Below, one piece after another: positions 1 through 13,461 of a DNA stretch of 64,000 nt. The notes beneath the pieces are model-generated. The model was not told where the DNA came from. It made no database searches and saw nothing but the letters and a program-made list of their open reading frames with translations. Location: assembly GCF_035582795.1 (NCBI RefSeq), contig NC_134370.1, positions 54,361,501 to 54,425,500 on the forward strand. Reading direction: 5' to 3'. The translations under genes and the position numbers were made by a program. The stretch comes from Mycteria americana (lineage: Eukaryota; Chordata; Aves; Ciconiiformes; Ciconiidae). Numbering within the stretch: the stretch's first letter is position 1; every line of letters begins with the position of its first letter.

Positions 1-379
1 ATGCAAGTTCATTACAATTACAGGCTGTAGAAACTATTGCGGGTCTCCCAGCCCACCTCCCACAGTTGGGTGTTTGCCAGAATATAAACAAGCCCTTAAT
101 ATCAGTTTATTTCTCATTTACATTGGATATAATTTGACACAGCCAGTTGTGTGTCTGTCTATTTGTGAATACCCAATATTTTCAGGGAGATAAGAGTATG
201 CACAGATCATATATCTTCACATGAAGGTCAGGCATAAGAAAATGTTTGTGGTAACAGTATGTATCTAATACCAGCATGCTGTCTATTGTCCCTTTACCTG
301 GTAAGCAAAGAAGTAAATATAGCCTTGTACAAAAGGCAGAAGTCCTCACTTAAGTACTATTTCAGATCTATTTCAAGAG

Positions 380-438
380 TCTGAGTGAGGCAGACTCACT
401 CAGAAACAGCTACAGGAATTAGAGAAACAGCTACAGGA
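380..438. repeat. Perfect 10-bp hairpin followed by a 16-bp tandem duplication
   Basis: The arms TCTGAGTGAG (380-389) and CTCACTCAGA (395-404) are perfect reverse complements around a 5-nt loop. Overlapping the right arm, the 16-mer AGAAACAGCTACAGGA occurs at 402-417 and again at 423-438. No function is inferred. Confidence 0.8.
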
Positions 439-3400
439 TTCTGAATTAATGTATCTATAGAAAAGACCCTCATCATAATTGTAAGACGTTTGTTTATGCC
501 CAAAGACTATCTTCCTAGATTCATTTATAAGGCTAAGCTCGTACATTGGTCAGTTAAAAGAACCAAGGACTGAAGAACATTCAGAATGACTCGTGCAGTC
601 ATTACAAGGTGTTGCAGTTGTCCGGGGGTTATAATATCCCAGAATGTGAGGAATATCCTCTTTCTCTCTTTGCACAGCTTTACAGATGAACAAAAGCATG
701 CACCCTCCTAATGTGACAGAAGATGATAAGATAGCCCTGAGATTAGGCTGATAGGGAAGAAGTGACCATCTTATACTATATGCAACTAAAGTGACTGCAG
801 TGCTTTCTGACTTTGATCTAATTATTGTGCAACTGCAATGACCCAGGACTTCCATATCAGAAAAAAAAATCTGCTTTTCCTTCTTTTTAGAGAAGAAGGT
901 AGAACAGGCTAGGATTTTAAATGGTAACTTACAGCATATGTTAGATGAGACATTCCCACATTTATTTGAATGTTACTCAAATTAAATTACCTCTTTAATT
1001 GTTACCTATTTTTTTTTAATTTTTAGGTAGCCTTAGTAATTGCATCTCATGTTATTAGTTATTCTCTGTTGTTTATTTTGCATGACTAGTAGTCTCAGTG
1101 ATGGAGAGTGTATATGTGATGACCTTGATTTTTTTTCTGTAAAATGTCCTGAAACAATATATTGCTTCTCCCTTGCCAAGAGGTAGCAGGTAGTTTTGAT
1201 GTTGAGTTTTCTATTGAAGGACAAATTAGTGATCTGAAATCTGGTTAATTTTGTAATTAAACTTTATATTCTAGCCATCCAATCTTGAACAGAGGTTCAC
1301 AAAGATAATCTCTTCCCAAATTCTTAGCTCCTACACCTACATCCTACTGGTGTAGGATCATTTCCAGAAAATGATACATTCCCCAAATTGTCTTTTATTG
1401 GGAAGGATAAAGAAGAGCACAAATTATTCTGTTGTTTAAAAGTAACAAAACTGCTGCCCTCCCACTTTGTAAAAATTAACTACAGAGAGAGCATTTCTGA
1501 ACAGTGCTCAGATGTGAAGAATAAGGATTTGTAAAATTTGCCTAATGAATTTGCGTAACTAACGAATAGGGCCCATGGTCATTTCTCTAATGCCAACATC
1601 TTTCAAAATTCATTCTTGTCTTTTATTACTATTAGCATACACTCACATTAAAGTGTGAGCATAGTTATTAAACAACAGTGGCAACACCACTGTGGTATTG
1701 TGAATGAAATATCTCAAATGAAACAACTGCAGAGATTTCTCAGCATTTCCCTGTCAAAAAATATCACAGGTTTTCATTGACGTCATGCTTAGCACATTTC
1801 CACTTTGATTTCTGTATAAGGAGTTACTTGTTCCTCTCATTTCAGCCTCTGTCAAGTCCTCCCAAGTAATTTTGTAATTCCAGGGCTTGGCATTCGTTTC
1901 TCACTGACACAGAATTCACAGCATTACAGAGTCACCTTGTCATCTTTTTGCATGAGTGTGAACAACAGAAAGTTGGCAAAACTGCTTTTCTTCACCCTGG
2001 TTGATTTTAAATAACTACATAATTTAGGGTTCACGGAAGCTAATTAAAGTTGGCAAGAAATCTGCATTTTAGGCCTGCAGCTTTAACAGATCCTCATCTA
2101 TAAGCATCCAAAGATCAACCTTATTTATCTTGTCCTAAAGCAACACACTACAAATTTTTCTTTGCTGAAAAAATTACCATCTGCTACAATTTAAATAACT
2201 AACATGAATTCTACAAAAATGGTCATTTGATCTGTAAAGACCATGCTAATAAGGCCTTTGACCATAAAGCTGACCTCTAATCCTTTCAAAGACAGAAATG
2301 TTTGAAACATTACTTTTTTTCCTGGCAATGCTAAATAATGTTCTATCAAAACTGAGAGCGAATTCATTTAAACTTTGGAGTTATAGTTGAAGCAGGGGAT
2401 ATGAAACAGGTCAGTCTTACAATGCCAAATTTCTACAGGTAAGATTTCTAAAAAGAAGAGTACTCAGGGTGCACTCTCCTGCTAGAGAAAATGGAATTTT
2501 GTCCTTTAGAATTCTAATGGCTAAGTTTTGGTTCGTCAAATACATACATTTTTAATATGGCTAAGGAGAGAAAGAATTTTGTTTTTTCCAGGTCTCTGCA
2601 TTTTGTCTTGGAATGCATGGATTGCAAATTTACAACTGTATTTCTTGTATTGCATAAAACCAGCATGCCCTAATCTTCCCTCCCAGCTTCTCCTGCAAAG
2701 TCTCACTCCTAAAGTAAATCAGTCAGGTCCACGTATGATGTATTTTAACTAATCACTGGTGAAGGTGAAGTTGATGTTTTTCAAGCATGTGGAGCAACAA
2801 ACATCATGTATCATCTTCTATTTTAAATGAGATCTTGTCCTTTCTCTATAATTGCATCCTTTGTACTAGCACAGCGCACCGATATCAACAACAGGCTGCA
2901 AAGGGGCAAATGCCATGGCGAGTCGCTAGAGACAGGAGAGGAGTTCATGGCTCTCGGCTCTGTAGAATGGCAGCCAGTCATGGCTCAGTGAAGAACGCTG
3001 TTTGTCTCCAACCGGCTGGTGACAGCTCCTTCAAGGAAAGTGTCGCAAATGGTAGCATTCAGAGAATGGAAACAAAAATGAATAATTTTTGTTGTCAGAA
3101 TACAGCATATTTGGAGGGCATGGATCCTTCAGAGACAGGGAGATTTTCAAAGTGAGAGTCCTCACTGGACTCAGAGGAACTGTCAAAGCAGCTACCAGAT
3201 GGTTTCACCGATGAAGAGCTGGGGACCTCCCAAGGGAGGAGCTGAAAGTACTCTAAATACGTGTTTTGGTGGAAAGTTCACCACTAATAAACCACTACAC
3301 GTGATCTATTTTATCTGGATCCCTTAGAGAAATACAGACTTAGGTACTGCGTGTCCAGAGTGCTGAAGAAGACCGGTTGTGGGTTTGCTGTGTTCAGGAG

Positions 3401-5837
3401 TGCAGGCCAGGTTTTTCCGCACGGGCAGCACAGCACAGAGCAGACCAAAGCCGTGCTCTGGCTTTCCAAACACGGCAACTGTAAGGAGCAGAAAGCGCCT
3501 GCTGGCTCCTAGGCTTGTGGGTCCCTCTTCCAGCTGGAATTCTGATGTTATTGTTTGTGACAAAGTGAGTGGGACTTTTCCCTACTCATTCCTGGTTTAA
3601 AAGAAGACCAGCCGGCTGACTGTAAGTGGGTGTACTAAGTGCCAGGAGCATAAGTCATGGAGCAAAGGAGTGCACTCTGGCTACTGTACATGAAAGTGAA
3701 AAAGCAAGTCTAAAGCCCTGTGTATCAGCCCCCAGTACCTGGCACTTGACTAAAATGAGGCCTTGCGGAACAGCTAGTGCCAGAGAGCTGGGTTGATCAC
3801 CGAAGTGGGGATGGGGTATTCGTATGAATGGATGTCTTATAATCAGCTATTTAAATAATACGTAGAAAATCATAAAAAGTCATATGTGATTCATCTCCTC
3901 AGCACTGAAGAACCTGTACAGAATAAATGACTGACTAATGGTCCCAGCATAGATATCTGAAGTAACCATTTTATGAGCAAGCTGTGTGGTAGCAATGAAA
4001 ATAGACACGTGCACGGAGGAAAGACTTTTCCAGTAATAAACCTGCCTTTGATTCTAGTCGTAGTTAGTTCTCAAAATAAAACTTCCCTGCTTTCCAGTAA
4101 CATCAAAAGGGTTTTGTTAGTCATGAGTGAATGCAAATTGCCTTCAGTGCGTTTTTCTTGAACTAGATTTAAAAGACCACAGTTAGTTCATACAGTTGTT
4201 ATAGATAATTTTTTCTAAAACTTCCTTTTAATATGACAGAGAGGATAAAAAAAGGAGAATGGGGCCATAAAGTAGAGAGAGGAAGGAACAGCCTGGTTTC
4301 TTCAGTGATTTTAATTAGATGGAGGATTTTTCAAGCTTGGATAAGCTTTCAGGTATTTCCTTTAGCATTTGTTTTGCAGGAGGAATTTTAGACTACTGGT
4401 TGTTTTAATGACTAATTATAAGATAAAAGGTATGATAAAAATAAAGTAAAAACCTGACCTAAAATTTGTCTACCAATTAGACCAACATACTTGGAATGTC
4501 TTCTTACATTCAGAGCTAATCTTGCTTCACACAGATCTTGGGCTTTCTTCTTCTGCATGTCTTGGTAGCGCAGATACAAGAAGCCAAATCCCTTGTTTTG
4601 TAACTGTATTGGTATTGAATTTTATCCAGTTGGTATGTTATTAGAGCATGAGAAAAATTATGATGGTTACCTGAGCCAGGCAAATAAAGCAAGAAATTTA
4701 TGGGAGCTTATTGAAAGCTTTCTATTTTCGTATTTCAAGTTGACTTTTTAACCAGAGATGTTTGGATACCCAGACTTCTTTTAATGAAACTAAACTTTCA
4801 GAGATTTGTCTATTTTTGCTCTATACATAGAATGTCTACCCAACTAAAACAGTGTTCCCGCTTTTGCTAATTTACGTAAGTGAATCTTAATTTTTAATTG
4901 AAGCTATTGCTCCTAATAAATCCTCTGGAATGCCTAAATAAAAATGCCGTGGGTCTCTTTAATGGCTGTAATTCAAGGCTATTTTTTTATCACGGTCAAA
5001 ATTGTTATTCTGGATTCCTGCTTAATTATGAAGATAATGCAATGTGGCAGGTCAGAGGCAACAATGACATTGCTAATGCCAGGCTGCAAGGATAGCTTGT
5101 AGGTAGCTGAGATGGCTTGAATATTTTAAGTAATAATTTAATTTAGCAGTTTGCTGATGTATTGTCTGTGGTACTGTTTTTTATAACCCAAACATTTCAA
5201 TGTTTTCACATTATTATGATCAGAAGATAGAAAATGTTGATAATAGTACAGTTTTCAAAAGCACTGCAGTGATTTAGAGCCTATGTCATACTTTTTAAAG
5301 AGATTCTGATCACCTGGGAGCTTAAGTCTTATGGGAACCCAATGAGTTTATGTGCCCATGAGCAGGTTTTCTAAGCAGGCAGCTGCATTTTATTCTTAGG
5401 AATAAAATAAATAATAAAGCACCAGAATGCTTCTGAAAATTTTGCCCTATCATTTGTTTTAATTTTAATATATGAAGTTTAAATATTGTGTAACAAACTC
5501 ATTTAAACTGTTGATTTTCCAAGTTGTGAATGAAAAGCCCAGAAATCCCTAATTAAATGTGTTACAAGAACCCAATTTCCACAAATGTCCCTTGCAGAAT
5601 GGAGACCAGCTGCATGTGTCTTATGTAAGCCAAGCACAGGTGCTACCTTCCTGCTGATCTCTGTAGGGTATTTTGTGACAGAGGACTGGTAACTAACTTG
5701 TCAGCGTGATCCTGATAGTTCACTGAACAGCAGTTTGGCTGTCACACATTTTTCCTCACTGTTGACCTGCTTTGAAGTTGAGTCACTCCAGTAAATCATT
5801 CTGTTTCTCTAATGGGTTCTGAGCTGCTCTAGGTTTT

Positions 5838-6143
5838 CTGCTGATTTTTACCCCCGTGTAGCAGTTTGTTTGATTCGTGCATTACGTTTCCAGATTCAGC
5901 CCCAAATTCCAGTTTCATTGTATTATTTTTCTAGTTTTTAGGAGGAAGTGGCAGGATTCCTTCGAGGAGGAGCAAATAGAGTTGTTCTGTGTCTGTGGAA
6001 GTGCCCAGATGATAAAGAGCAGGATGCTGATACGTTTTCCACCTGAGGAACACTGTCCTGGTTTTAGGATTAAGGACAGAAACGGGAGAGACAGAGCTGC
6101 TGCTTTTTTACCCCCGTGTAGCAGTTTGTTTGATTTGTGCATT
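5838..6143. repeat. Spaced direct repeat of about 46 bp flanking 213 bp
   Basis: A block at 5838-5883 recurs at 6097-6143. Both copies contain ACCCCCGTGTAGCAGTTTGT, then TTGATTYGTGCATT. They differ by one transition, one substitution near the 5' end and one extra T. The sequence outside each copy is unrelated, so this is not a tandem array of the whole 260-bp interval. At about 46 bp the repeat is too long for an ordinary target-site duplication. I do not recognise the 213 bp in between. Confidence 0.85.
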
Positions 6144-7744
6144 GGCTTTGTTAGAGTGGTGGCTCTCCCTCTCTCTCTATTTTTTTTCCCTTTTTTGAAC
6201 TGAACTGGTATCTGCTTAGCTAATATGGCTTACATTTAGTGGAAGGATTAACTGAATTTGGATGAAATTTTAATATGACATTTGCTTTGTTAAGAAAGTG
6301 AGTAATTGTAGAACTGCTGGTTTGGGTTTTTTTCTCTTTTCTTTTTAATGAAGTCTGGAGATTCATAGAGCATCTCGTTGGTGCTAGTACACATTCAGGT
6401 TAATTATTTTAGAAATGTGTACTTCTGTAATTCATAATCCAGTGAGGGTTATTGAGATATTTTCAATGCATCCAATTTCTTCAACAGAGACTGCATAGAC
6501 CATGAAGACAATGAGAATATCATTGTCAAACTGATAAGGCTGAGACACAAAGCAAGTTGGAAGAAGATGACAGCCAGGTGAGTTTTGAATTTTTCTCTTT
6601 GAACGTCTTGCTAGAGCCACATGATTCTAGACAGTTGTCCTTTAGGAAAATGCCATTAAATTCAAACAAAATAGGATTAAGATGAAGTATGGTAAAATAT
6701 TCAGCAGAGCTCTGCTTCTGAATCTCCATTTTCTTAGGCCTGTAAGGCTTAACTGTGGCTTTCTAATGTTACCTTGAGCTGTGTAATTTAACTGAAAGTC
6801 CATTGCTTGAATGGCCAGGAGCTAATGAAAGAAACCCAGATTCATACAAAGCTGCGGTACTAACCTGCAGGGTCCCCAGTTTCATTCAGGTGCCTAGTAG
6901 GTACATGTGGAAAACTTGCAGTGGTCTCTGTGGAGAGCAGTATGTGGGTAGAGAGCCGCCCAAGGCAAAGCAGTGAAGAAATACTGGGAATACATGCAGG
7001 GCTTAAATGTCCTTCTCTCTCTCCGTGTGTGCTGAAGGCATCCATGTCCTATCTGTCTGGAATACCCTATAGAAAAGAAAGGAAAATTCTTTAGGAAAAA
7101 TGAGTATGATCGTTTAAATTGATGCTTGTATTACTGGTGAAATTGAGTCTTAATTACAAGGCATGTTTATGTGTATGACATAAATCATCACTAGTTGAAG
7201 TAAATGATGCCATTGCTAAGGCAGTAATACCTTTTGTGTTATTTCAAACTGCAGATTATCCTATGTAGAATCATTTCCCTGACGTTTCTGAGGGAATTCC
7301 GTAATGTTTAGGCATCTGGGACAGAAGCATTTCCCTTCCTGAATATTTTTTTTGCAAGACAGACCAAAGAACCTGTTCTTTCGATAGGTAAAAAAACCAA
7401 TTACTGTCTTTAAAAACAATTCTTTCCCCTGGGAGCCAGAAGATTTCCTTGTCATAAGTTGGTTTTGGTTTTTTTTTTTTTTTAACATAGTGCTATTTAT
7501 AAAAATCCTTGAAGTGAATCACTGAATTCTGAGCTTTGAAATTCTTTGCAAATAGCAGCAATGAAACTTGCCTAAAGTGTAAACGAGCAGCAATTTAAAT
7601 ATTAACTATCAGTTGATATTTCACAACGCTTCCCACATACTCATTTATAAAACACTCAAGCTGCAAGCTTTGTATAAATAGCACTTATTTACTGCCATGG
7701 TATAACTGAAAGCTTGATGTTTGAGGAAGGTTAACACTGGTAAG

Positions 7745-7890
7745 CGGGGGCTAGTAACGACTGTTACCTACTTGCTGTGTAATCTTGAGAGATGACTTAA
7801 ATTAATGGTGTGCCATTCCCTCTAACTTGAATTGTTATAATCCCTATCTAACAAGGGTATTGTAAAACTGGTAATTATTTTGTTACACAA
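7745..7890 (+). mobile_element. Weak MIR-like SINE remnant
   Basis: The order of motifs resembles the MIR core and 3' part. CTTGCTGTGTAATCTTGAGA parallels the MIR 'AGCTGTGTGACCTTGGGCA' box, and later come a TAATCCCTATCTAACAAGGG block and TGTAAAACTGGTAATTATT. Divergence is high, so the call rests on motif order only. Confidence 0.35.
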
Positions 7891-8023
7891 CAAAATGTTA
7901 TTGGTGTACTTCGACATAACTGATGTGCAGCAAGAACATCTGTTTACAAAGGGTCCTTCAGCTTCTGGGAATTTGAAACCATCAGGTTCAGTAGTGGGTG
8001 AATTAAAGATGATGGCTAACCAG

Positions 8024-8093
8024 ATATTAATATATTAATATTATTAATATATTAATAATAATATATTAATATTATTAATATATTAATTTAATT
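8024..8093. repeat. AT-only palindromic low-complexity block
   Basis: About 70 bases contain only A and T, built from repeated TTAATATATTAATA units separated by ATTATT or ATAATA. Each unit is self-complementary, so the block can fold on itself in several registers. Such tracts are length-unstable and often misassembled. Confidence 0.85.
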
Positions 8094-8299
8094 GCCTTGA
8101 GTGAAGGAAAAAAGCACAGAAAGAAAGGCCATTACTTGTCTGGAACACTGTCTTGCAATGGTTTTGTTTTCTATTGGTACCAAATTAGAAGCTCAAACTG
8201 GTCACAGTTTGCAAGAACTAGACCATTGCATTACTTGTGGTTGTTTACACTTTCTCTCTTTCTCTCTTGCACTAACTCCATTAATGTGTCTCTATGTCC

Positions 8300-8317
8300 T
8301 TTTTTTTTTTTTTTTTT
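8300..8317. repeat. Poly-T run (18 nt)
   Basis: Uninterrupted T run. No retroposon body was recognised next to it. Confidence 0.9.
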
Positions 8318-9926
8318 GGTACCTCGCACAAAGGTAGTGATTTGGCTGATAGCAGATTGTCACAAGAAGCCTTAGCATGAGTACAGCCTGTTCTGGGACT
8401 ATGGGGTATTGGCTAATAGTATAATGGAAACCACAGAAGGGTGTCTGACGCATCCCACATGAGCCAAGCGTTTAAAATACGTCTTATACTCATGTGAAAA
8501 CCAGGTGCATCATGCATGAAGCTGCAAATTTATTTAGATGCAAAATATAGGATACATTTTAGATGCCACATATAAATATGTGTAGACGTTTCAGTATTAA
8601 CCACTACATGCTTCTGTGAGCAAGAGCATAAATAACAATTGAGCTTTTCTGCCATTGGCAATTAATCATGCCGCTTGGCCTTGGGCTGAGAAGACCCTGA
8701 GAGTCAGACCCTCTGCCACTGTTCCAACAGGCCTTTCCCTGTTTCTCTGACTGCTCATGAAGCGAAAGGCTCTCAAATGAGCATAGTTGTGCATTTTATT
8801 TGTTTCTCCTTCTTAAACTTCCAAATGATGATTAAAATACCTTCTTAGTGAAAATCTTGCTGTTCTGTTTTTAATACCATGATAGTCCATTGCCCTTGCC
8901 AGATGTGAACACATTACCTTGCTGTAGTATAGATGACTCCATTCCTGTCCCCGTTGTTTAAATCTTGCCTTGAATCCTCAGTTGTTCCCCTATCAGCTTG
9001 ATGAGGACCCTTTTCAGGGCCAACGACAAGCAGGAAGAGCTTCACAGTCATCATGAAATGTATGAAGTTCTTTGGTGTCTGCTTGGGCTTAGGACCTTGT
9101 GTGTCAGACAACTGTCATCTTATTTACGGAGTTTCTCCTACTTTATTATGCTTTATTGGGACCCAAGCTGTAGTAGTGCAGGCGAAGGGGGGCTTTTTTC
9201 CCTGATGCGGTGTTTGCCACATGGAGTTCCTGCCCATCTGTGTGTGCAAGGGGGTCAGGCAGTCCCAGCCTGTCCCCAGCAGACTACAAGGAGACTCACA
9301 CTTAACTGAATCTCTGGTTTTGCCTTGGTTAATGGATTTGTCTTAACAACTGCTGTCCCTAAGACATGATCTTTTGACTTATTGAAATGATTTGTATGAC
9401 TTCCCTAAGTGCTTCCTAGCTGCTGAAATCCTTTCCAGAGCTGTCAGTCCTTGCAGACACGCAGCCGGACTGCCTGCCTGTACTCGACAAGAATAGTGAC
9501 ATCAGGTGGCAGTAGGGCCTCAGGGACAGAATAATACTCAATTCCTTCCTCACTTTTTCCTCATTATTTTTTGAATTTAATATGGTGTGGAGTTACTACA
9601 GCCAGGGCAGCCTCATGAATGTAAATAACCAATCTACCACTAGGCCGTTTACTGAAATAAAGGGCACAAAGCTATAGATAATGGGCCCAAACTAGCCCCT
9701 AATCAATCAGGAGAGCCGGTATCCCACCACTGTGCTCTGTCTCATGGTGTCAGTATTACTTGAATTTTCCTAGTCTGCTCTCACTCTGGATAATGGAGAT
9801 ACGTTACTACAAGTAAACGGTGATAATATTACACTATTCATTTTTTGTCTCATTAGTCCATGATAACTGGAAACCCGAAATGTTAAGTAACAGTTGAGAT
9901 TTTGGTATTAATCTTGCAAGATACTA

Positions 9927-9960
9927 GGAGACCAGACCGGAGACCAGACCAGAGACCAGC
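9927..9960. repeat. 12-bp tandem repeat, about 2.8 copies
   Basis: GGAGACCAGACC is repeated twice exactly and followed by a third partial copy, AGAGACCAG. A small minisatellite with no evident role. Confidence 0.85.
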
Positions 9961-12900
9961 AATCCCTTTTGTTTGCAACATAAAATATTATACATGCAAA
10001 GAGGTAAGCGAGCAGTTTACTATACGCTGTGAGCTGCCACATTCGTTTTAGGGAGATTAATCTCACAAAGGAAAGCATATGTGGAATTGGGTCACAGTGC
10101 TTTACATATTCAAACTTGTGTAAGATACAAAGTGATCAATCCCCGTAAGATCTTGGTGAAGTAAATAAGGTTTATTATTTATAGTAGTAAACAGGTTAGC
10201 ATTTATCTTTTCAAAGCATGGCAGTAGCATAAAGTATGATTTAACTTCTATTGTTTTCACTTATTTGCATTTTAAAAGCTCTACTTTGAGTTGTTATACC
10301 TTCCAAGAATTTCATGGTTTATATAAGATAAGATACTGGCAATGTACTGAAATTACAGTTCTCAAAGCTAGTGAAGAAGAAAAGAGCATGGCACAACATG
10401 GAAATTCAGTGTTGTATATGCAGACATATATATATTCTAATATACAATTACTGAACCATTTAAGATATTCTTAATGGAGATAGCAAGATCACAAAGGCCA
10501 CCTAGCAAAGTGAATGCCTACCTCACAGTCCTGATATCATCAGGAAATGGTAGCACAAGAATGAGACAGCAAAGTCAGTCATAGTCTGCTTCAACTTCAG
10601 TTGCATATAACGGAAGCTGGTTTACTGCAATGGCATTTGAAAATGACCCTTAGCAGAAACTGAAGTCAGGTTTAATGAGAGTAACTGTTGGGAGTATGTG
10701 CAGCAGTGCATGATGCATGTTATTTCATTCCTGTCACTCTGCAAGAAGCCAATCTCCTTTCTCCTCTCTCACCAGCAATTCCTACTTATCCTCTCATACA
10801 GTTCAGGCTTTTTGTATTATGACAATTACTACTTCAGTCTTCTTCTTAAACTAGATCCTGGCTTGGTATACGTCACTGATGCTCTGCTGAGCTCAAAATA
10901 TTTTTTCACTGATTTATGCCAGCAAAAGTTATGGCTCTCCCGTATATTTTGCAATGTTTGAGGCTATTCCACTGTATTTATCGAGATAATCCTTGCATGG
11001 ATTGAGAGCAGCTCTTTGTGCTAGGCCCAGAGCTTCATCTGGTGGTAACTGTTCAGATTATCCTGTGGTCTTTCAGCCGAAGTCAGTCTTGGAGAGGGAG
11101 GCAGTGCTGGGAGAGGAACCTCTTCTGCATGGCTGCAGCAGCTCCTGGGACAATCAACGTGAAATGCACGTTGCTCTTTGAGCTTTGCTTGATTTAAGAT
11201 CTGGTTTTAGAAGAACTGCCCCTGAATTTTTTCTGGGTTTGGGAGTTTGGTTTTTTTATGCTTTGTGTTGACCAAAGTTCCACTGACAGAAAAGGTAGCA
11301 GAGCGCTTTGGTCCCCACTCAGCATTCCTTGCACATTGTCTAAAGGACCATCACAATCTCCCTCAGAGAATTGCTTAACTAAACATCTGCCTGTATTGAG
11401 ATTTGACAGAGTGATGTCTTTAGAATGTTCTTTTTTTTTTTTTTCTTTTGTCAAAATGCATAATATTGTTAAATACTTCCAGACCCGTCTCGGTGGTATT
11501 GCAGCATTTATGGGTCACAGAGCCATAAATTGAGCTCATACATTGAGGCTCATACAGAGCCTCTTCTTCTACTTGCCAAGAGTAACAGTGACACCCTGTG
11601 GCCAATTCAATAGAGACTTGCACCGAGTTTCCAGTACTGTTTTCTTTCAAATTCGCCTCTGAATTTCTTACACCATGGGGAGTATCACAGGAGGAATCCC
11701 TCCTCTGCACATAGGAGCGCTTCATCGATGTGTCATGTGTGTCTCATTAGACTTTTCCATTACTGGAATACATGTCTACTGAGCACTTTAATTCTGAGAG
11801 AGAATTCTCTCTGTTAACTCTCTGACCCTGATGGCTAAATACTTGAGAAGGTAGAGCAGGAAACGTAGAAATCGAGAAGAAAAGATTACATTTCAGTTTA
11901 AATTGATGTTGCAGGAGTATACTGCTGTTCATTATCTTTCATACCACTTTTCTCCTACGTGGAAAATGGCCACTGAACTATATCAGTATGTAATGACAAA
12001 ATATCCACAATATAAAACTGTACTACATAAACAACTAGATGTTGAAGTTAGGATCATCCTTTTAACTTCTTACCTGCGTCATTATTTTGGTTTGCTTAAT
12101 AAGTCTAAATAACACAATTGCTCTGTAACTACTGACATAATTCTGTTTCCAGTGAAGTCCTTCACTGCACAGTGCTATAGTTGTACTGTGTTATCACATG
12201 CTAATGTAAAAGGCACGTAACCCAGTTAAAAAATTTTTAATTAGTTTATCCTTTGACACTTGCTATGTCATTCAGGCAACATAGCTGACTGAATGCTGTG
12301 GTCTGCACACTGCAAGTGGTTTAAGCCTTATGCATGCTAAATAGCTGACAAAATAAAGATTTTTAAACTTCATGAGAAGTGGTCTGCTTTTGGCTTTTTT
12401 TGGTGGTGGTTTGTGTTTTGGTTTTTATTTTTCTTTGTTAGGGATGTAAGAAGGAGAAAAAAAGTTCAAGAAATATTGGGCAAAAAGTCCTGTGAAACTT
12501 CATCTGAATCTTCTGTAATACACGGATTGCTTTAAAAAATATTGGGTTTTGTGTCCTCTGGGCTTGAAATTTAAGCCCGTTGTGTCTTCTCTTATGAAGA
12601 GTCCATTTAGGTTATGTGTTTGGGTGGTGGGGCAGTGTTCTTTAAGCATTGGAACAGACTGCATTAGTCAACGGTTTATTCTTGAAAGACTTTTGTAAGC
12701 AGGTTAGACAAGTGTCTATGACATATTTTAGGTAGAGTTGGCCCTATCTGGAAGCGGAGAGATGGAGCAGAAGGCTCCTCCCAGTCCTTCCGTCAATGAG
12801 TTTATGGTTATATCAGTGTACTTTGTTTTTTAAATAGTATTTTGTGCATATTTGGTATTATACTTTCCCAAATACACTGTCTCATTCTGTTTGCTTGAGT

Positions 12901-13438
12901 GTCATCCAGAAAAACACTGCCTCTTCTCACTACCTTTTTTCCGTTTGCGAGCTCTGTCAGACCTGTGCCGTACAGATAGTGACTCGTAGCATGAGTACTT
13001 ATGTTGAACAAAGAAAGCACGTTACTTCCACCATCAGAAGCCCTCTGTATCCCTGAAGGACTGGCGCACGGGAGTGCCACTGGAGACCCGCATGGAAAGG
13101 AAAAATAAAGGGGCAGCTCCACTTTCAAGCACAGCTATTTCCTTCTATTTGGTTTTACAGGATCTCTGCAGGTGAGTTTTCAGAATCAGTTTCTGCTTTG
13201 CAAAATCAAGCTTTCATAGATCATAGTGTCTGTAATACTGTCCTCCTGGCTTCATAGTTATTCCCCTGGGGGCATGCTGTTTCTGAGGAGAGGATTTTGC
13301 CATACAACTTTAAGATGATTGAAAGATACAGGGACTCTAATTCTCCCTTGAGGAACTCAGCTGTTACTTATCAGATATGAGCACTCCCTGACAGACTATG
13401 CAGACAAGACATTGTTGACCTATTTTGTGCAGAAAATT

Positions 13439-13461
13439 AAAAAAAAAAAAAAAAAAAAAAA
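13439..13461. repeat. Poly-A run (about 23 nt)
   Basis: Uninterrupted A run following AGAAAATT. The sequence before it has no recognisable retroposed gene or SINE. Confidence 0.9.

Noticed and set aside
2787-3155. 122-codon plus-strand frame
   Set aside because: Longest frame in the first 15 kb, but with no recognisable domain, no clear donor at its end and mixed composition. Judged chance.
8914-9309. Overlapping frames on both strands near 9.0-9.3 kb
   Set aside because: No family resemblance and no paired splice sites. Opposite-strand overlap suggests chance.
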